Assembly: GCA_964647255.1 (NCBI GenBank)
Contig: CAZYGI010000046.1
Span: 1-31,923 of the forward strand
DNA: 31,923 nucleotides
Direction: 5' to 3'
DNA from: CAWJEL01 sp964647255
GTDB taxonomy: Bacteria; Chloroflexota; Anaerolineae; CG2-30-64-16
The notes below the pieces were generated by a model that was not told the origin of the DNA, did not search any database, and saw only the letters and a list, made by a program, of their open reading frames with translations. Numbering within the stretch: position 1 is the first letter of the stretch; every line of letters begins with the position of its first letter. Of this stretch, positions 1-6,854 are shown in pieces. Made by a program: the position numbers and the translations under genes.

Positions 1-221
1 CGCTCGATGCGGATCTGGGCGGCGAGTCGGTCCATCTCCTCCTTGGTTGTCGCTTTCGCAGACAAGCCGTAGATGTCAATGGTCTCCATGTTGCCGTGGA
101 GCTGCTGGATCTTCTGATCCAGCGTCATGGCGGCAACGAGCTTTTCGGCGCGCTCGCGTGGCGACAGTGACTTGTCCATCCACGGGAACGAAGCGGTATC
201 CTGGGCAAGGGCTGGGACCAT
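1..221 (-). CDS. Glycoside hydrolase family 3 (beta-glucosidase-like), N-terminal part
   Basis: The first 73 codons are visible and the gene runs off the left edge. The translation opens with a short lead and then PWMDKSLSPRERAEKLVAAM, followed by TLDQKIQQLHGN. This is the classic beginning of GH3 beta-glucosidase/beta-xylosidase proteins (PWxDxSLxxxERAxxLxxxMTLxEKxxxLHG). GH3 enzymes remove terminal beta-linked sugars by a retaining mechanism. The nucleophile Asp lies far downstream and cannot be checked here. The ATG at 221-219 is preceded by a good GGAGGAG ribosome site, so the start is well supported. No clear signal peptide is visible, which suggests a cytoplasmic enzyme. The divergent LacI-type remnant just right of it fits a former sugar-regulated locus. 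The family call is firm; substrate is unknown. Confidence 0.85.
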   Translation of the reverse strand, partial: MVPALAQDTASFPWMDKSLSPRERAEKLVAAMTLDQKIQQLHGNMETIDIYGLSAKATTKEEMDRLAAQIRIE

Positions 222-306
222 GATCTTCTCCTCCGGTCGGTGATGGTGATGGGATTTTACCTACCTGTGCCAGGCTTAACATGTGGCATATGGCGCTGTA
301 TTCTTC

Positions 307-322
307 CATGACCTGTGTCATG
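307..322. promoter_or_regulatory. Short perfect inverted repeat upstream of the GH3 gene
   Basis: CATGAC-CTGT-GTCATG is a perfect 6-bp inverted repeat with a 4-base spacer, about 85 bases upstream of the GH3 start. It could be an operator for this gene. It lacks the central CG typical of LacI-type operators, so assignment to the decayed regulator next door is not supported. Chance occurrence cannot be excluded. Confidence 0.3.
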
Positions 323-429
323 TAGGACGATTATTCGCTGTACAAGGGGTGCGCCATGAACCGCAGCGTCGGCGTGAACGGAGTATAACACGGTTGGTCC
401 GGGGAAGCTAGAGGGTCCAGGCGACCCCG

Positions 430-662
430 GAATGCTCAATGTAGGCGTCGGTAGGACCTGGATTTGAGGCACGCGTCCGCGGGTCCAGGCGGCCATCGAA
501 GAGCTTGGCTATGAACCGGACGCCCGTGCCCAGGCCATACGAGAACAGTTGGCCTCATCATTCCCGATATCCACAATCCTCATTTTTGGCAAACCGCCGA
601 TGGGGTCGAGCAAGAGCTGCGCGCCGCGGGCTATCACCTTCTTCCATCGCGGACCCCCTCCG
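430..662 (+). pseudogene. Decayed LacI/PurR-family transcription regulator
   Basis: Two reading frames together give a recognisable LacI-family N-terminus. From about 432 the frame reads MLNVGVGRTWI, a stop (TGA at 465), then GTRPRVQAAIEELGYEPDA and RAQAIR. This matches the end of the HTH and the hinge (xxLNxxxxxxxxTRxRVxxAIEELGYxPxAxAxxLR). After a frame change near 545-551 it continues as GLIIPDIHNPHFWQ, TADGVEQELRAAGYHLL. This is the start of the sugar-binding domain (IGLIIPDIxNPFF...GVExxAxxxGYxLLL). Similarity stops near 660. With one stop, one frameshift and no effector domain, it is a remnant. It is divergent from the GH3 gene, which it may once have regulated. Confidence 0.75.
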
Positions 663-701
663 ACTGGGCGATCGGCCCACGGCCGAGAGCGTCACCGGTT
701 T

Positions 702-733
702 GTCATGCCGGCTTCATCGTCAGTTCATCTGCG
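702..733 (+). promoter_or_regulatory. Triple 11-bp direct repeat (candidate response-regulator operator, copy 1)
   Basis: Three half-sites lie at an exact 11-bp period: GTCAT at 702, TTCAT at 713 and TTCAT at 724. Direct repeats spaced one helical turn apart are the normal binding architecture of OmpR/PhoB-type response regulators. A near-identical array occurs at 3553-3579. An OmpR-type regulator gene lies between the two. The array sits about 125 bases upstream of the small gene at 857. Confidence 0.55.
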
Positions 734-856
734 GATGATAGGTTGTACATCGTTGTCGGGCGGGTGTGCAGCAGCTCTGCTCACGGCCGATGATTGCCGC
801 GGTAGAGCGTTTTTCCGCGCCTGCCGGGCAAAAATACCCCAGAGGGGCGGGAGGTC

Positions 857-1135
857 ATGATGGCGAATTTCGAGATCAAACGGCGTGATTCGAAAACCGG
901 GAACAAGCAAGAAAAGATCGTGCGCAAGCTGTCGGCGGCCGAGGCCGAAAAAGGCCGATGGGCGCGCGCGGCGGTTGGGGCGCTGCATCATTTCTTCATC
1001 GAGGGAACGAGCGTTTGTGGTCAAAAGCTGCCGGAGCCGGCAAGAGCGGACGCCACGCGCAAGCTCTGCCCCGAGTGCTACAGCGCGGTGAACCGTGCGG
1101 TCAGCCAGGGCGGCGCGCTGGGCTGGACCGGCTGA
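857..1135 (+). CDS. Small hypothetical protein with Cys motif, possible zinc-binding
   Basis: A 92-residue protein starts at adjacent ATG codons (857 and 860) behind a GGGAGG ribosome site. The N-terminal half is basic and Lys/Arg-rich. The second half has an isolated Cys in TSVCGQKLPEP and then KLCPECYSAVNR. The spacing Cys-x(n)-Cys-x-x-Cys could hold a metal, but only three cysteines are visible in this core, so a zinc ribbon is not proven. A terminator-like hairpin follows at 1148-1180, and the 11-bp repeat array precedes it, which supports an independent regulated transcription unit. I do not recognise a family. The open frame, ribosome site and flanking signals argue that it is real. Confidence 0.5.
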   Translation: MMANFEIKRRDSKTGNKQEKIVRKLSAAEAEKGRWARAAVGALHHFFIEGTSVCGQKLPEPARADATRKLCPECYSAVNRAVSQGGALGWTG

Positions 1136-1147
1136 GCCGAGACGCTG

Positions 1148-1182
1148 AGGGTGAGGTTGAGGTTTCAGCCTCACCCTTTGTT
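1148..1182 (+). terminator. Intrinsic terminator after the small gene
   Basis: AGGGTGAGG (1148-1156) pairs with CCTCACCCT (1169-1177) across a 12-base loop. A short T-rich tail (TTTGTT) follows. It lies 12 bases after the stop codon of the small gene at 857-1135. It should separate that gene from the two-component operon downstream. Confidence 0.6.
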
Positions 1183-1266
1183 CAGCTATACCTTCAGACA
1201 GAAGACAAAATTCCGGTGGAGTGACCATGAGAGATCGGTGATGCTTTTCCGCGGCGGTGGCGCGAG

Positions 1267-1275
1267 TGGTATAAT
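1267..1275 (+). promoter_or_regulatory. Extended -10 promoter for the two-component genes
   Basis: TGGTATAAT is a perfect -10 hexamer (TATAAT, 1270-1275) with the TGn extension. It lies 36 bases before the response regulator start. No good -35 is visible at the right distance, as is common for extended -10 promoters. The untranslated leader would be about 30 bases. Confidence 0.55.
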
Positions 1276-1311
1276 CGCAAAAACTGCACACGGGAAGGGA
1301 CACATTGCGTT

Positions 1312-1995
1312 ATGGTCGCTCCTCGGATCCTGGTTGTTGACGACGATGTGAAGGTGCTCAGCCTCATGCGCCGCGGCCTGGCCTTCGCCGGGTACACCGT
1401 GGACCTGGCCCCTGATGGGGAACAGGCCCTGGCGATGGCGCGCGCCCACCTGCCGGATTTGGTGGTGCTCGACGTCATGCTGCCCGGTATTGGCGGCCTC
1501 GAGGTCTGCCGCCGTCTGCGGGCCGGCGAGCCGAACCTCCCCGTCCTCATGCTGACGGCCAAGGATCGGGTGGCCGATCGGGTAGCTGGCCTGGACGCCG
1601 GCGCGGATGACTATCTGATTAAGCCGTTCGCGTTCGACGAATTGCTGGCGCGCATCCGGGCGTTGCTCCGCCGCGCGCGGCCGGCGGAAGCGGAAAGCCT
1701 GAGCTTCACCGACCTGCGGGTGGACCTGCTCACGCGCGAGGTGCGCCGCGGGGAACGGCCGATCGAGCTGACGACCAAGGAGTTCGATTTGCTGGAGTAT
1801 TTCCTGCGCCACCCGCGCCAGGTGCTCTCGCGCGATCAGATCTTCGACGGCGTCTGGGGCTCCGACTTCCTGGGCGGCTCCAACGTGATTGACGTCCACG
1901 TGATGCGTCTGCGCGACAAGCTGCAAGCGGCCGGCGAGCCGCGGCTGATCCAATCGGTGCGCGGGATCGGTTATAGCCTGCGCGAGGACGCCTGA
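1312..1995 (+). CDS. OmpR/PhoB-family response regulator
   Basis: This 227-residue protein has a receiver domain (about 5-118) and a winged-helix DNA-binding domain (about 130-224). Acidic pocket residues are Asp10-Asp12, the phosphoacceptor is Asp54 in VVLDVMLPG, and the conserved Thr82 and Lys104 (LIKPF) are present. The effector domain shows ELTTKEFDLLEYFLRHPRQV, then NVIDVHVMRLRDKL and VRGIGYSL, all typical of MprA/PhoB-type regulators. The ATG at 1312 follows a somewhat distant GGAAGGGA site. The sensor kinase begins 10 bases after its stop. The 11-bp repeat arrays at 702 and 3553 are plausible targets. The signal it responds to cannot be told from sequence. Confidence 0.95.
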   Translation: MVAPRILVVDDDVKVLSLMRRGLAFAGYTVDLAPDGEQALAMARAHLPDLVVLDVMLPGIGGLEVCRRLRAGEPNLPVLMLTAKDRVADRVAGLDAGADDYLIKPFAFDELLARIRALLRRARPAEAESLSFTDLRVDLLTREVRRGERPIELTTKEFDLLEYFLRHPRQVLSRDQIFDGVWGSDFLGGSNVIDVHVMRLRDKLQAAGEPRLIQSVRGIGYSLREDA

Positions 1996-2005
1996 GGGGC
2001 AGACC

Positions 2006-3064
2006 ATGCCAATCTCCGTTTTCCGGCGGTTGAACGCGCGGCTGCGTCTGGGGCTGTGGTTCAGCCTTTTCCAGTTCCTGGCGACCCTCCTCATCGCCGC
2101 GCTGCTGATGCTGGTGGGCCGGTCGCTGGGCCTGATTGACGGGACGCTGCCGGACGCCCTCGGGCTCCTGGGCATCGCGGCCCTGGCCGCGATGCTGATC
2201 ACGCTGGCGAGCAGCCGGTGGCTGACGGCGCACGCGCTGCGGCCCATCGTCGAGGTTACGCGCGTCGCCAAGCGGATCGCGGCCACGGGCCAGGTCGGCG
2301 AGCGCGTGGCCGTGCCGCCGGCCCACGATGAACTGTTCGAGCTGACGACCACGCTCAACGAGATGCTGGAGCGCCTCGACCAGACCGTCCGCCGCCAGCG
2401 GCAGTTCCTGGCCGATGCGTCGCACGAGCTGCGCGGGCCGTTGATGGTGATCCGGGGCAACCTGGACCTGCTGCAAATGGACCTGTCGGCTGAGGACCGG
2501 CGGGCCAGCGCGGCCGAGGCCAGCGAGGAGGCCGAGCGCATGGCCCGCCTGGTCGGTGATCTGCTCTTCCTGGCCGAGCAGGATGCCCACGAGCGCCTGG
2601 ATTCGGCGCCGGTCGCGTTGAACGAGGTCGTCGCTGAAGTTTGGCAGCGCGCCTGCACCCTGGACGCGGGGCGCCATCAGCTCGTCCTCGAATGCAACGA
2701 ACCGGCGGTCGTGCTGGGCGACCGGTATCGCTTGAGCCAGATGCTCTGGAACCTGGTGGACAATGCGCTTCGCTACACCAATCCGGGCGGCAGCGTGCGC
2801 CTCTGCCTGCGCAATCTGGGCCAGGTCGCGGCGCTGACCGTGGCCGACACCGGGATCAGCATTCCCGCCGAGCATGTGCCCCACATCTTCGAGCGCTACT
2901 ATCGAGTGGATCGGGCGCGCTCGCGCAACGAAAGCAGCACCGGCCTGGGCCTGCCCATCGTCAAGCAGGTGGCCGAAGCGCACGGCGGCCAGGTACGCGT
3001 GCACAGCGAGCCGGGGGTGGGGACCACCTTCACCGTAGCCCTGCCGGTGTCCCAGACCGGGTGA
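2006..3064 (+). CDS. Membrane sensor histidine kinase
   Basis: A 352-residue HK partner of the upstream regulator. Two membrane segments (about 17-37 and 50-70) flank a very short extracytoplasmic loop. A HAMP domain (about 71-125), a dimerisation/phosphoacceptor domain with His140 in the motif HELRGPL, and an HATPase domain follow. The N-box is NLVDNALRYT (Asn249, Asn253), the G1 box is DTGISIP (281-287) and the G2 box is GLGLPIV. Two departures from consensus stand out. HELRTPL is HELRGPL, so the residue four after His, normally Thr or Asn and needed for phosphatase activity in related kinases, is Gly. Also, DTGxGIP is DTGISIP. With almost no sensor domain, it probably senses within the membrane or through a partner. 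Confidence 0.93.
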   Translation: MPISVFRRLNARLRLGLWFSLFQFLATLLIAALLMLVGRSLGLIDGTLPDALGLLGIAALAAMLITLASSRWLTAHALRPIVEVTRVAKRIAATGQVGERVAVPPAHDELFELTTTLNEMLERLDQTVRRQRQFLADASHELRGPLMVIRGNLDLLQMDLSAEDRRASAAEASEEAERMARLVGDLLFLAEQDAHERLDSAPVALNEVVAEVWQRACTLDAGRHQLVLECNEPAVVLGDRYRLSQMLWNLVDNALRYTNPGGSVRLCLRNLGQVAALTVADTGISIPAEHVPHIFERYYRVDRARSRNESSTGLGLPIVKQVAEAHGGQVRVHSEPGVGTTFTVALPVSQTG

Positions 3065-3113
3065 TCCCCTCAGCCGCTGTGCCCGCGCTCAGGCTCAGGC
3101 AGCCCCGACAGAT

Positions 3114-3422
3114 TTAACGTCGCGATGAAATCCTCGAAGGCGCCCAAATNNNNNNNNNNTCCGGCCGGCGCAGTCGCTGGTCGGCCGTCCGCCCCATCAG
3201 ATACGCGGTGAAGACGATTGCCATGACCTTCTCCTGGAATTCGGCTTGCTCAGTGTCGAGATAGACCAGGTGTGCAATGGCAGCTTGCAGGACATTCAGT
3301 TCCTCCGCCTCAGGCTCGACCAGTTCCCAGTTATCTTCTGTCATGGGCATCACCAACCGGTCAGCCTCCCGGATGCAGAAGCGCGGATCGGTCAGTTTGG
3401 ACGATTCTTTGTCGGCCAGCAT
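3114..3422 (-). CDS. Hypothetical protein interrupted by a sequence gap
   Basis: The N-terminal 87 residues are read cleanly, beginning MLADKESSKLTDPRF behind a GAGGGGTGA ribosome site. An acidic segment with TEDNWELVEPEAEE follows, then a helical stretch (NVLQAAIAHLVYLDTEQ) and a hydrophobic VMAIVFTAYLMG. After that a 10-N gap (3150-3159) makes the C-terminal dozen residues and the stop unreliable. No family is recognised. It is convergent with the sensor kinase gene. The coherent amino-acid composition and ribosome site support a real gene; function is unknown. Confidence 0.5.
   Translation of the reverse strand: MLADKESSKLTDPRFCIREADRLVMPMTEDNWELVEPEAEELNVLQAAIAHLVYLDTEQAEFQEKVMAIVFTAYLMGRTADQRLRRPXXXXIWAPSRISSRR
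3150..3159. other. Assembly gap (10 N)
   Basis: Ten undetermined bases fall inside the 3' part of the hypothetical minus-strand gene. The true distance is probably unknown, so the reading frame across it should not be trusted. Confidence 0.95.
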
Positions 3423-3869
3423 AGGTCACCCCTCATCATATGATCAATGCGGACTATTCTCCGCCATGACCATGAATCGCCCATGACACGAGGATGACAG
3501 TTCAGTGAACATCCTCCGGTCGGCCAACAGCCGACTACGGGTTCACCGATCTGTCACGCTGGCTTCATGCCAGCTTCATGCAGATCGGCGAAGATAAGGC
3601 ACCTTTAGCCATGCCCGACCCTGGCCCGGCGGAGCGGCGCGCCATAAGATGCCGGGCTGCCGATGCTCTCAAGAAATGCCCGGCACGAATCTTCCGGCCT
3701 GACAACCCTGCGCCGTTTATGACGGTCAGGGACTCGGCCTCCCAGGAAGAATCTTGTGGGATTGGCCGAGATGCTTTGACCCATCAAATTCTCGGTGGCG
3801 AGGCAGTAGCAACCCACTCAGGATGACAGCGCCAGGGACTCTCAAAACGAAAGAAAGATAGGCGAAGAT
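3423..3869. other. Intergenic region, no gene seen
   Basis: Apart from the 11-bp repeat array at 3553-3579 I see no supported gene here. Short open frames exist on both strands, but none has a ribosome site with family-like composition. The region probably carries the promoter and long leader of the Rnk-like gene at 3870. Confidence 0.5.
3553..3585 (+). promoter_or_regulatory. Triple 11-bp direct repeat (candidate response-regulator operator, copy 2)
   Basis: GTCAC at 3553, TTCAT at 3564 and TTCAT at 3575 repeat at an exact 11-bp period. Flanking bases are shared with the copy at 702 (GTCA-y-GCyGGC-TTCAT). A possible -10 (AAGATAAGG, near 3591-3599) lies just downstream, as in promoters where the last regulator half-site overlaps the -35. 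The next plus-strand gene is the Rnk-like gene at 3870. Confidence 0.55.
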
Positions 3870-4286
3870 ATGAAACGGGAAGACACGACGCGCACGATCT
3901 GGATCACGACACAGGATAGGGACCTTCTCAAGAACCTGCTGGAGGAAGTGCCGCCGCGCGATCTGCGCCGAAAGGCGGAGCTCAGGGATTTAGAGGCCGA
4001 GTTGGACCGGGCCGTGGTTGTGCCCGCCCAGGCCGTCCCGCCGGATGTCATCACGATGGAGTCCGAGGCTCTGCTGGTTGATCTCGACACCGGCGAGGAG
4101 CTGATCTGCAAGCTGGTGCTGCCCGGGCACGCGGACATCACGCGCATGCAGATCTCGGTGCTGGCGCCCGTGGGCACCGCCATGCTCGGCTACCGGACGG
4201 GCGACACGTTCGAGTGGGAGGTGCCGGCCGGCCGGCGCCGGCTGATGGTCAAGGCTGTGCTGCGCCAGCCCGAGAGGGGGCAGTGA
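3870..4286 (+). CDS. GreA/GreB C-terminal-domain protein, Rnk-like regulator
   Basis: This 138-residue protein resembles nucleoside diphosphate kinase regulator Rnk. It has a short N-terminal helical region (about 10-50) and then a GreA/GreB C-terminal FKBP-like domain (about 60-135), with VITMESEALLVDLDTGEE, a core of LVLPGHADI, and SVLAPVGTAMLGYRTGDTFEW, the hallmark segment of the family. Rnk-like proteins bind RNA polymerase near the secondary channel but lack the long cleavage-stimulating coiled coil, so transcript-cleavage activity is not expected. The gene has AAAGATAGGCGAAGAT before its ATG, a weak ribosome site. It follows one of the two putative response-regulator operators, so it may be a target of the adjacent two-component system. 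Confidence 0.8.
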   Translation: MKREDTTRTIWITTQDRDLLKNLLEEVPPRDLRRKAELRDLEAELDRAVVVPAQAVPPDVITMESEALLVDLDTGEELICKLVLPGHADITRMQISVLAPVGTAMLGYRTGDTFEWEVPAGRRRLMVKAVLRQPERGQ

Positions 4287-4314
4287 GCGGTTCTGGCCGC
4301 TTCGGACAGATGGA

Positions 4315-4842
4315 TCACTCAACCTCGGCGGCCAGCAGTGCATACACATAGGTGTCGGTCCAGAGCGGCGCGCCGGCTGTATCCCGGCGGAAGAAGATGT
4401 CCTGCCGGTGCAGCGCCTCGCGGCGGAAGCCGATCCGCTCCAGCAGCCGCCACGAGGCGATATTCTCCGGGTTGCAGTGGGCCACGACCCGGTGCATGCC
4501 GCCGGCCATGAGCGCCTGGCGCACCAGCCCGGCGGCCGCCTCCGCGCCGTAGCCCTGGCGCTGGTAAGCCGGGCTCAGGATGTAGCCCAGCTCGCAGGTC
4601 AGGTGCTCGGGCGGCTCAATCTGCTTAAGATAGATCTGCCCGATGACTTTGTCTGTATCGCGCAGCGCGACCGCCCAGAAAGCAGAGGAGGCTGTCATCT
4701 CGGTCGCGCGCTGGCTGGCTTGCGCCCGACCGAGCGGCTCCCCTGGCTCGAACCGGTACGTCCTGGGGTCCGACAGGTATTCGTACAGGTCGTCGGCATC
4801 ATCTGGCCGGAAGCGCCGCAGCAGCAAGCGTGTCGTGTACAA
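4315..4842 (-). CDS. GNAT-family N-acetyltransferase (RimJ/RimL-like)
   Basis: A 175-residue acetyltransferase. It starts with TRLLLRRFRPDDADDLYEYL, the typical RimJ/RimL opening. The core has FWAVALRDTDKVIGQIYL and ELGYILSPAYQRQGYGAEA, the acetyl-CoA pyrophosphate-binding loop (Q/RxxGxG/A). It ends with HCNPENIASWRLLERIGF, the family's motif B. Related enzymes acetylate protein N-termini or small amines; the acceptor here is unknown. The start is a TTG at 4842-4840 preceded by GGAGGGAGAAG, the only well-placed ribosome site. It is the last gene of a minus-strand set with the membrane protein and ICMT-like genes. Confidence 0.88.
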   Translation of the reverse strand: MYTTRLLLRRFRPDDADDLYEYLSDPRTYRFEPGEPLGRAQASQRATEMTASSAFWAVALRDTDKVIGQIYLKQIEPPEHLTCELGYILSPAYQRQGYGAEAAAGLVRQALMAGGMHRVVAHCNPENIASWRLLERIGFRREALHRQDIFFRRDTAGAPLWTDTYVYALLAAEVE

Positions 4843-4896
4843 GGTTCTTCTCCCTCCGTCAGGTCCCCCGCGTCTGCGCCGGCCCCGGTTTGCCGT

Positions 4897-5367
4897 TCAG
4901 CCCACACCCTTCCGCAGGGCCAGGCCCATCGCTCCCAGGAGCAGAATTGTGGTCGCCACGGTGACAAGCCAGAGCCGCCGGTCCATGCCGAACATGGGGA
5001 GGCCCATCAGCAGGATCGCGCCGAAGAATAGCAGAAGGTAGGGCGCGAGAAGGCTGTAGCGCGCCGGCGAGCGGAACTCGACCGGCCGGATATACTCCAC
5101 GGCGACCATCAACGCCACAAAGGCGATATAGACCAACGGCCCGATCCAGTGGAGCCAGTTGGTCCCGGCGCGCCAGAAAGCCGCGAGCGCCGCGCCTGCT
5201 GGGACCGCCAGCGCGGTCATCACGTAGCCGAGCCTGTGATTGACGGCCATGCTGCCGGTGCGGACCCGTGAGAGAAACCCGGCCGCTTGCAGTACATTGA
5301 CAGCGTTCACCACCCCCCAGACGATGAGCGCTGCCCACCCCGGTTCAACGCTTATCTGAGCTGGCAT
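4897..5367 (-). CDS. Hypothetical integral membrane protein
   Basis: The 156-residue protein is mostly hydrophobic, with about four membrane segments (near 11-30, 45-66, 75-92, 105-150). It begins MPAQISVEPGWAALIVWG behind an AGGAGA ribosome site six bases before the ATG. No catalytic motif is visible and I do not recognise a family. It lies between the ICMT-like and GNAT genes on the same strand with short gaps, so it is probably co-transcribed with them. Confidence 0.7.
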   Translation of the reverse strand: MPAQISVEPGWAALIVWGVVNAVNVLQAAGFLSRVRTGSMAVNHRLGYVMTALAVPAGAALAAFWRAGTNWLHWIGPLVYIAFVALMVAVEYIRPVEFRSPARYSLLAPYLLLFFGAILLMGLPMFGMDRRLWLVTVATTILLLGAMGLALRKGVG

Positions 5368-5452
5368 AGAACTCTCCTGAAGATGAACCAGCCATTAACC
5401 CGGCAGGCGAAGTCGAAGCAGATGAAACACCGCGGGCTTTGCAAGCCGGCGT

Positions 5453-6007
5453 CTAGAACAGGAACGGGATAAACCGCTTGGTCTGCCGCATGTACGCGGC
5501 GTAGGTCGGGCCAAAGAAGCGGAGGTTCTCCCGTTCTTCCGCCCGGGCGGTCGCGAGCAGGCAGCCGGTGGCGGCGGCGACCAGCGCGGCGCCGGCCCAG
5601 GACGGCGCCTTCCAGAAGACGCCCCACGCCAGCAGAAGCAGCGAGCTGTACATCGGGTGCCGGACGGCGCGGTAGATTCCGGTCGTGACAAGCTCGGCGG
5701 TCTTCTCGAATGCCAGCAGGCCCGCCTCCGGCCGCTCCTGCGCGTCTCGCCGCGCCCGCCGCAGTTGCCGCAAGCCGAGCGCCAGCGGGATAAGGGAGAG
5801 AACCAGGAACAGCCACGAGAGGAGCTGATGCCAGGCCAGCGGGTCACGAAACCAGGCCGGCGCGTTCAGGACGACCAGTCCAGCGATTGCCTCCCACGCC
5901 CAGAAGCGCCAGAAGCCGTGGCTCGCAGGCCGGTGCAGCGCGGCCCGCGAGACATGGATCAGGCCCGCAGTGGCCAACGCGAAGATAGCAGCTTGTAGCA
6001 TAACCAT
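5453..6007 (-). CDS. Isoprenylcysteine-carboxylmethyltransferase-like membrane methyltransferase
   Basis: A 184-residue protein with four to five membrane helices. Its C-terminal half carries the ICMT/PEMT signature: GIYRAVRHPMYSSLLLLAWG, then ARAEERENLRFFGPTYAAYM and KRFIPFLF. In this family the RHPxY segment and the downstream EE...FG..Y..Y region form the S-adenosylmethionine site at the membrane face. Bacterial members methylate diverse lipids or small molecules; prenyl-cysteine substrates are not expected. The start at 6007 has AAAGGA upstream. Substrate is unknown. The fold and cofactor assignment are strong. Confidence 0.85.
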   Translation of the reverse strand: MVMLQAAIFALATAGLIHVSRAALHRPASHGFWRFWAWEAIAGLVVLNAPAWFRDPLAWHQLLSWLFLVLSLIPLALGLRQLRRARRDAQERPEAGLLAFEKTAELVTTGIYRAVRHPMYSSLLLLAWGVFWKAPSWAGAALVAAATGCLLATARAEERENLRFFGPTYAAYMRQTKRFIPFLF

Positions 6008-6031
6008 CGTGTCAGATCCTTTCGAGACCGG

Positions 6032-6613
6032 TCACGGTGTGGAGTTTTTGCCGGTGCCTTCCTCCGAGAACGTGATCTGCTCCTCACAGTAGTCCGCATA
6101 CGGCCGCAGGCCGGCCGCATAGTTGCGGGAGAAGCGCAGCCGTGGGTCAAGACAGACGATCAGGGCTTGCACAGCGGCTTCCGTGGCCGCACGGCAGACG
6201 ATCCGGGTATCCAGGCCCAATCGGCGGCACGCCTCCAGCGTCGGGCAGAAGTTGGCCGAGCGCCAGATGATCGTCTGATCGTCTTCGTAGACCACCGGGA
6301 CCTCGCAGGGATCGAGTCCCATGTAGGTGAGCAGCACCAGTGTATAGGCCTGCCGCGGCAACGGTCCGCGTAGATCCAGGTGCAGGTGGTTAGCTTCCCA
6401 CCACGCCAGCCACTTGTCCACGCGCCCGGCGCTGAACTGACGGTAGTCGCCGGTGCAGGCCCGTAACAGTTCGACCTGACGAGCCACCCGTTGCTCATCC
6501 GCGTTCGTGAGTTGGACCGCCTCGGACGCCGGCGGCATGTCGTACGTATCACTTCGTGCAGCCATTGTGTAATCCATCATAGCACAGCGCCGAGAAGAGG
6601 CGAAGTGGCGCAT
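6032..6613 (-). CDS. Conserved-looking hypothetical protein, Cys-rich C-terminal half
   Basis: Up to 193 residues, no membrane segment and no signal peptide. The start is uncertain: in-frame ATGs at 6613, 6580, 6577 and 6565 all lack a strong ribosome site, and homologous-looking sequence begins only after the last one. The body has a helical region (NADEQRVARQVELLRACTGD), a WLAWWEANHLHLDLRG segment, and a C-terminal domain with IIWRSANFCPTLEACRRLGL, DTRIVCRAATE and YADYCEEQITFSEEG. The Cys spacing (FCPxxxACxxLGxDxRxVCR) looks constrained, and suggests a small-molecule or metal-binding domain. I cannot assign a family. It is the first gene of the minus-strand group, and is divergent from the first fluoride riboswitch. 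Confidence 0.6.
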   Translation of the reverse strand: MRHFASSRRCAMMDYTMAARSDTYDMPPASEAVQLTNADEQRVARQVELLRACTGDYRQFSAGRVDKWLAWWEANHLHLDLRGPLPRQAYTLVLLTYMGLDPCEVPVVYEDDQTIIWRSANFCPTLEACRRLGLDTRIVCRAATEAAVQALIVCLDPRLRFSRNYAAGLRPYADYCEEQITFSEEGTGKNSTP

Positions 6614-6697
6614 CAGCTCATAGGCGTCCCCTCAGTTAGCCGGACCTTTTCGTATTTTGGGATTCGCGTCATGTGTGGCATCATTGTGTCAATTCAA

Positions 6698-6790
6698 GAG
6701 GGATGAGGCTCCCCGCCGGGGCTCTCGCTCCGGTTGTCGCAAGACTGATAGCCTCTACCAGTGCGTGTTTACGCTGGTAGAGGCTTTTTT
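6698..6790 (+). ncRNA. Fluoride riboswitch (crcB motif) 1 with terminator
   Basis: The sequence shows GAGGGATGAGGCTCCCC (6699-6714), a variable hairpin, then TCGCAAGACTGATAGCCTCTACC. This matches the fluoride aptamer pattern (GGxGATGxxGxxCxCC...CTGATxxCxxCTACC). The last part, AGCCTCTACCAG (6750-6761), also pairs with CTGGTAGAGGCT (6774-6785), followed by six T (6785-6790), a classic intrinsic terminator. Fluoride binding should stabilise the aptamer and keep the terminator from forming, switching the downstream P-type ATPase gene on. Two sister copies lie at 8699 and 10150. Recognition rests on the shared core in all three and their neighbouring crcB, eno and MFS genes. Confidence 0.92.
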
Positions 6791-6854
6791 GTTGACTTGC
6801 CTCGCGAGTCAACTGAGATCGTTGAAAGTGCACAGGGACCAGGAGAGTCGCCAT

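Noticed and set aside
3578..3826. Plus-strand open frame between the hypothetical and Rnk-like genes
   Set aside because: No ribosome site, and Pro/Arg/Ala composition without structure; the stretch looks like a regulatory leader.
6657..6854. Extending the P-type ATPase N-terminus upstream of 6855
   Set aside because: The extra frame would translate the riboswitch and its terminator, and it adds no credible P-type ATPase helices.
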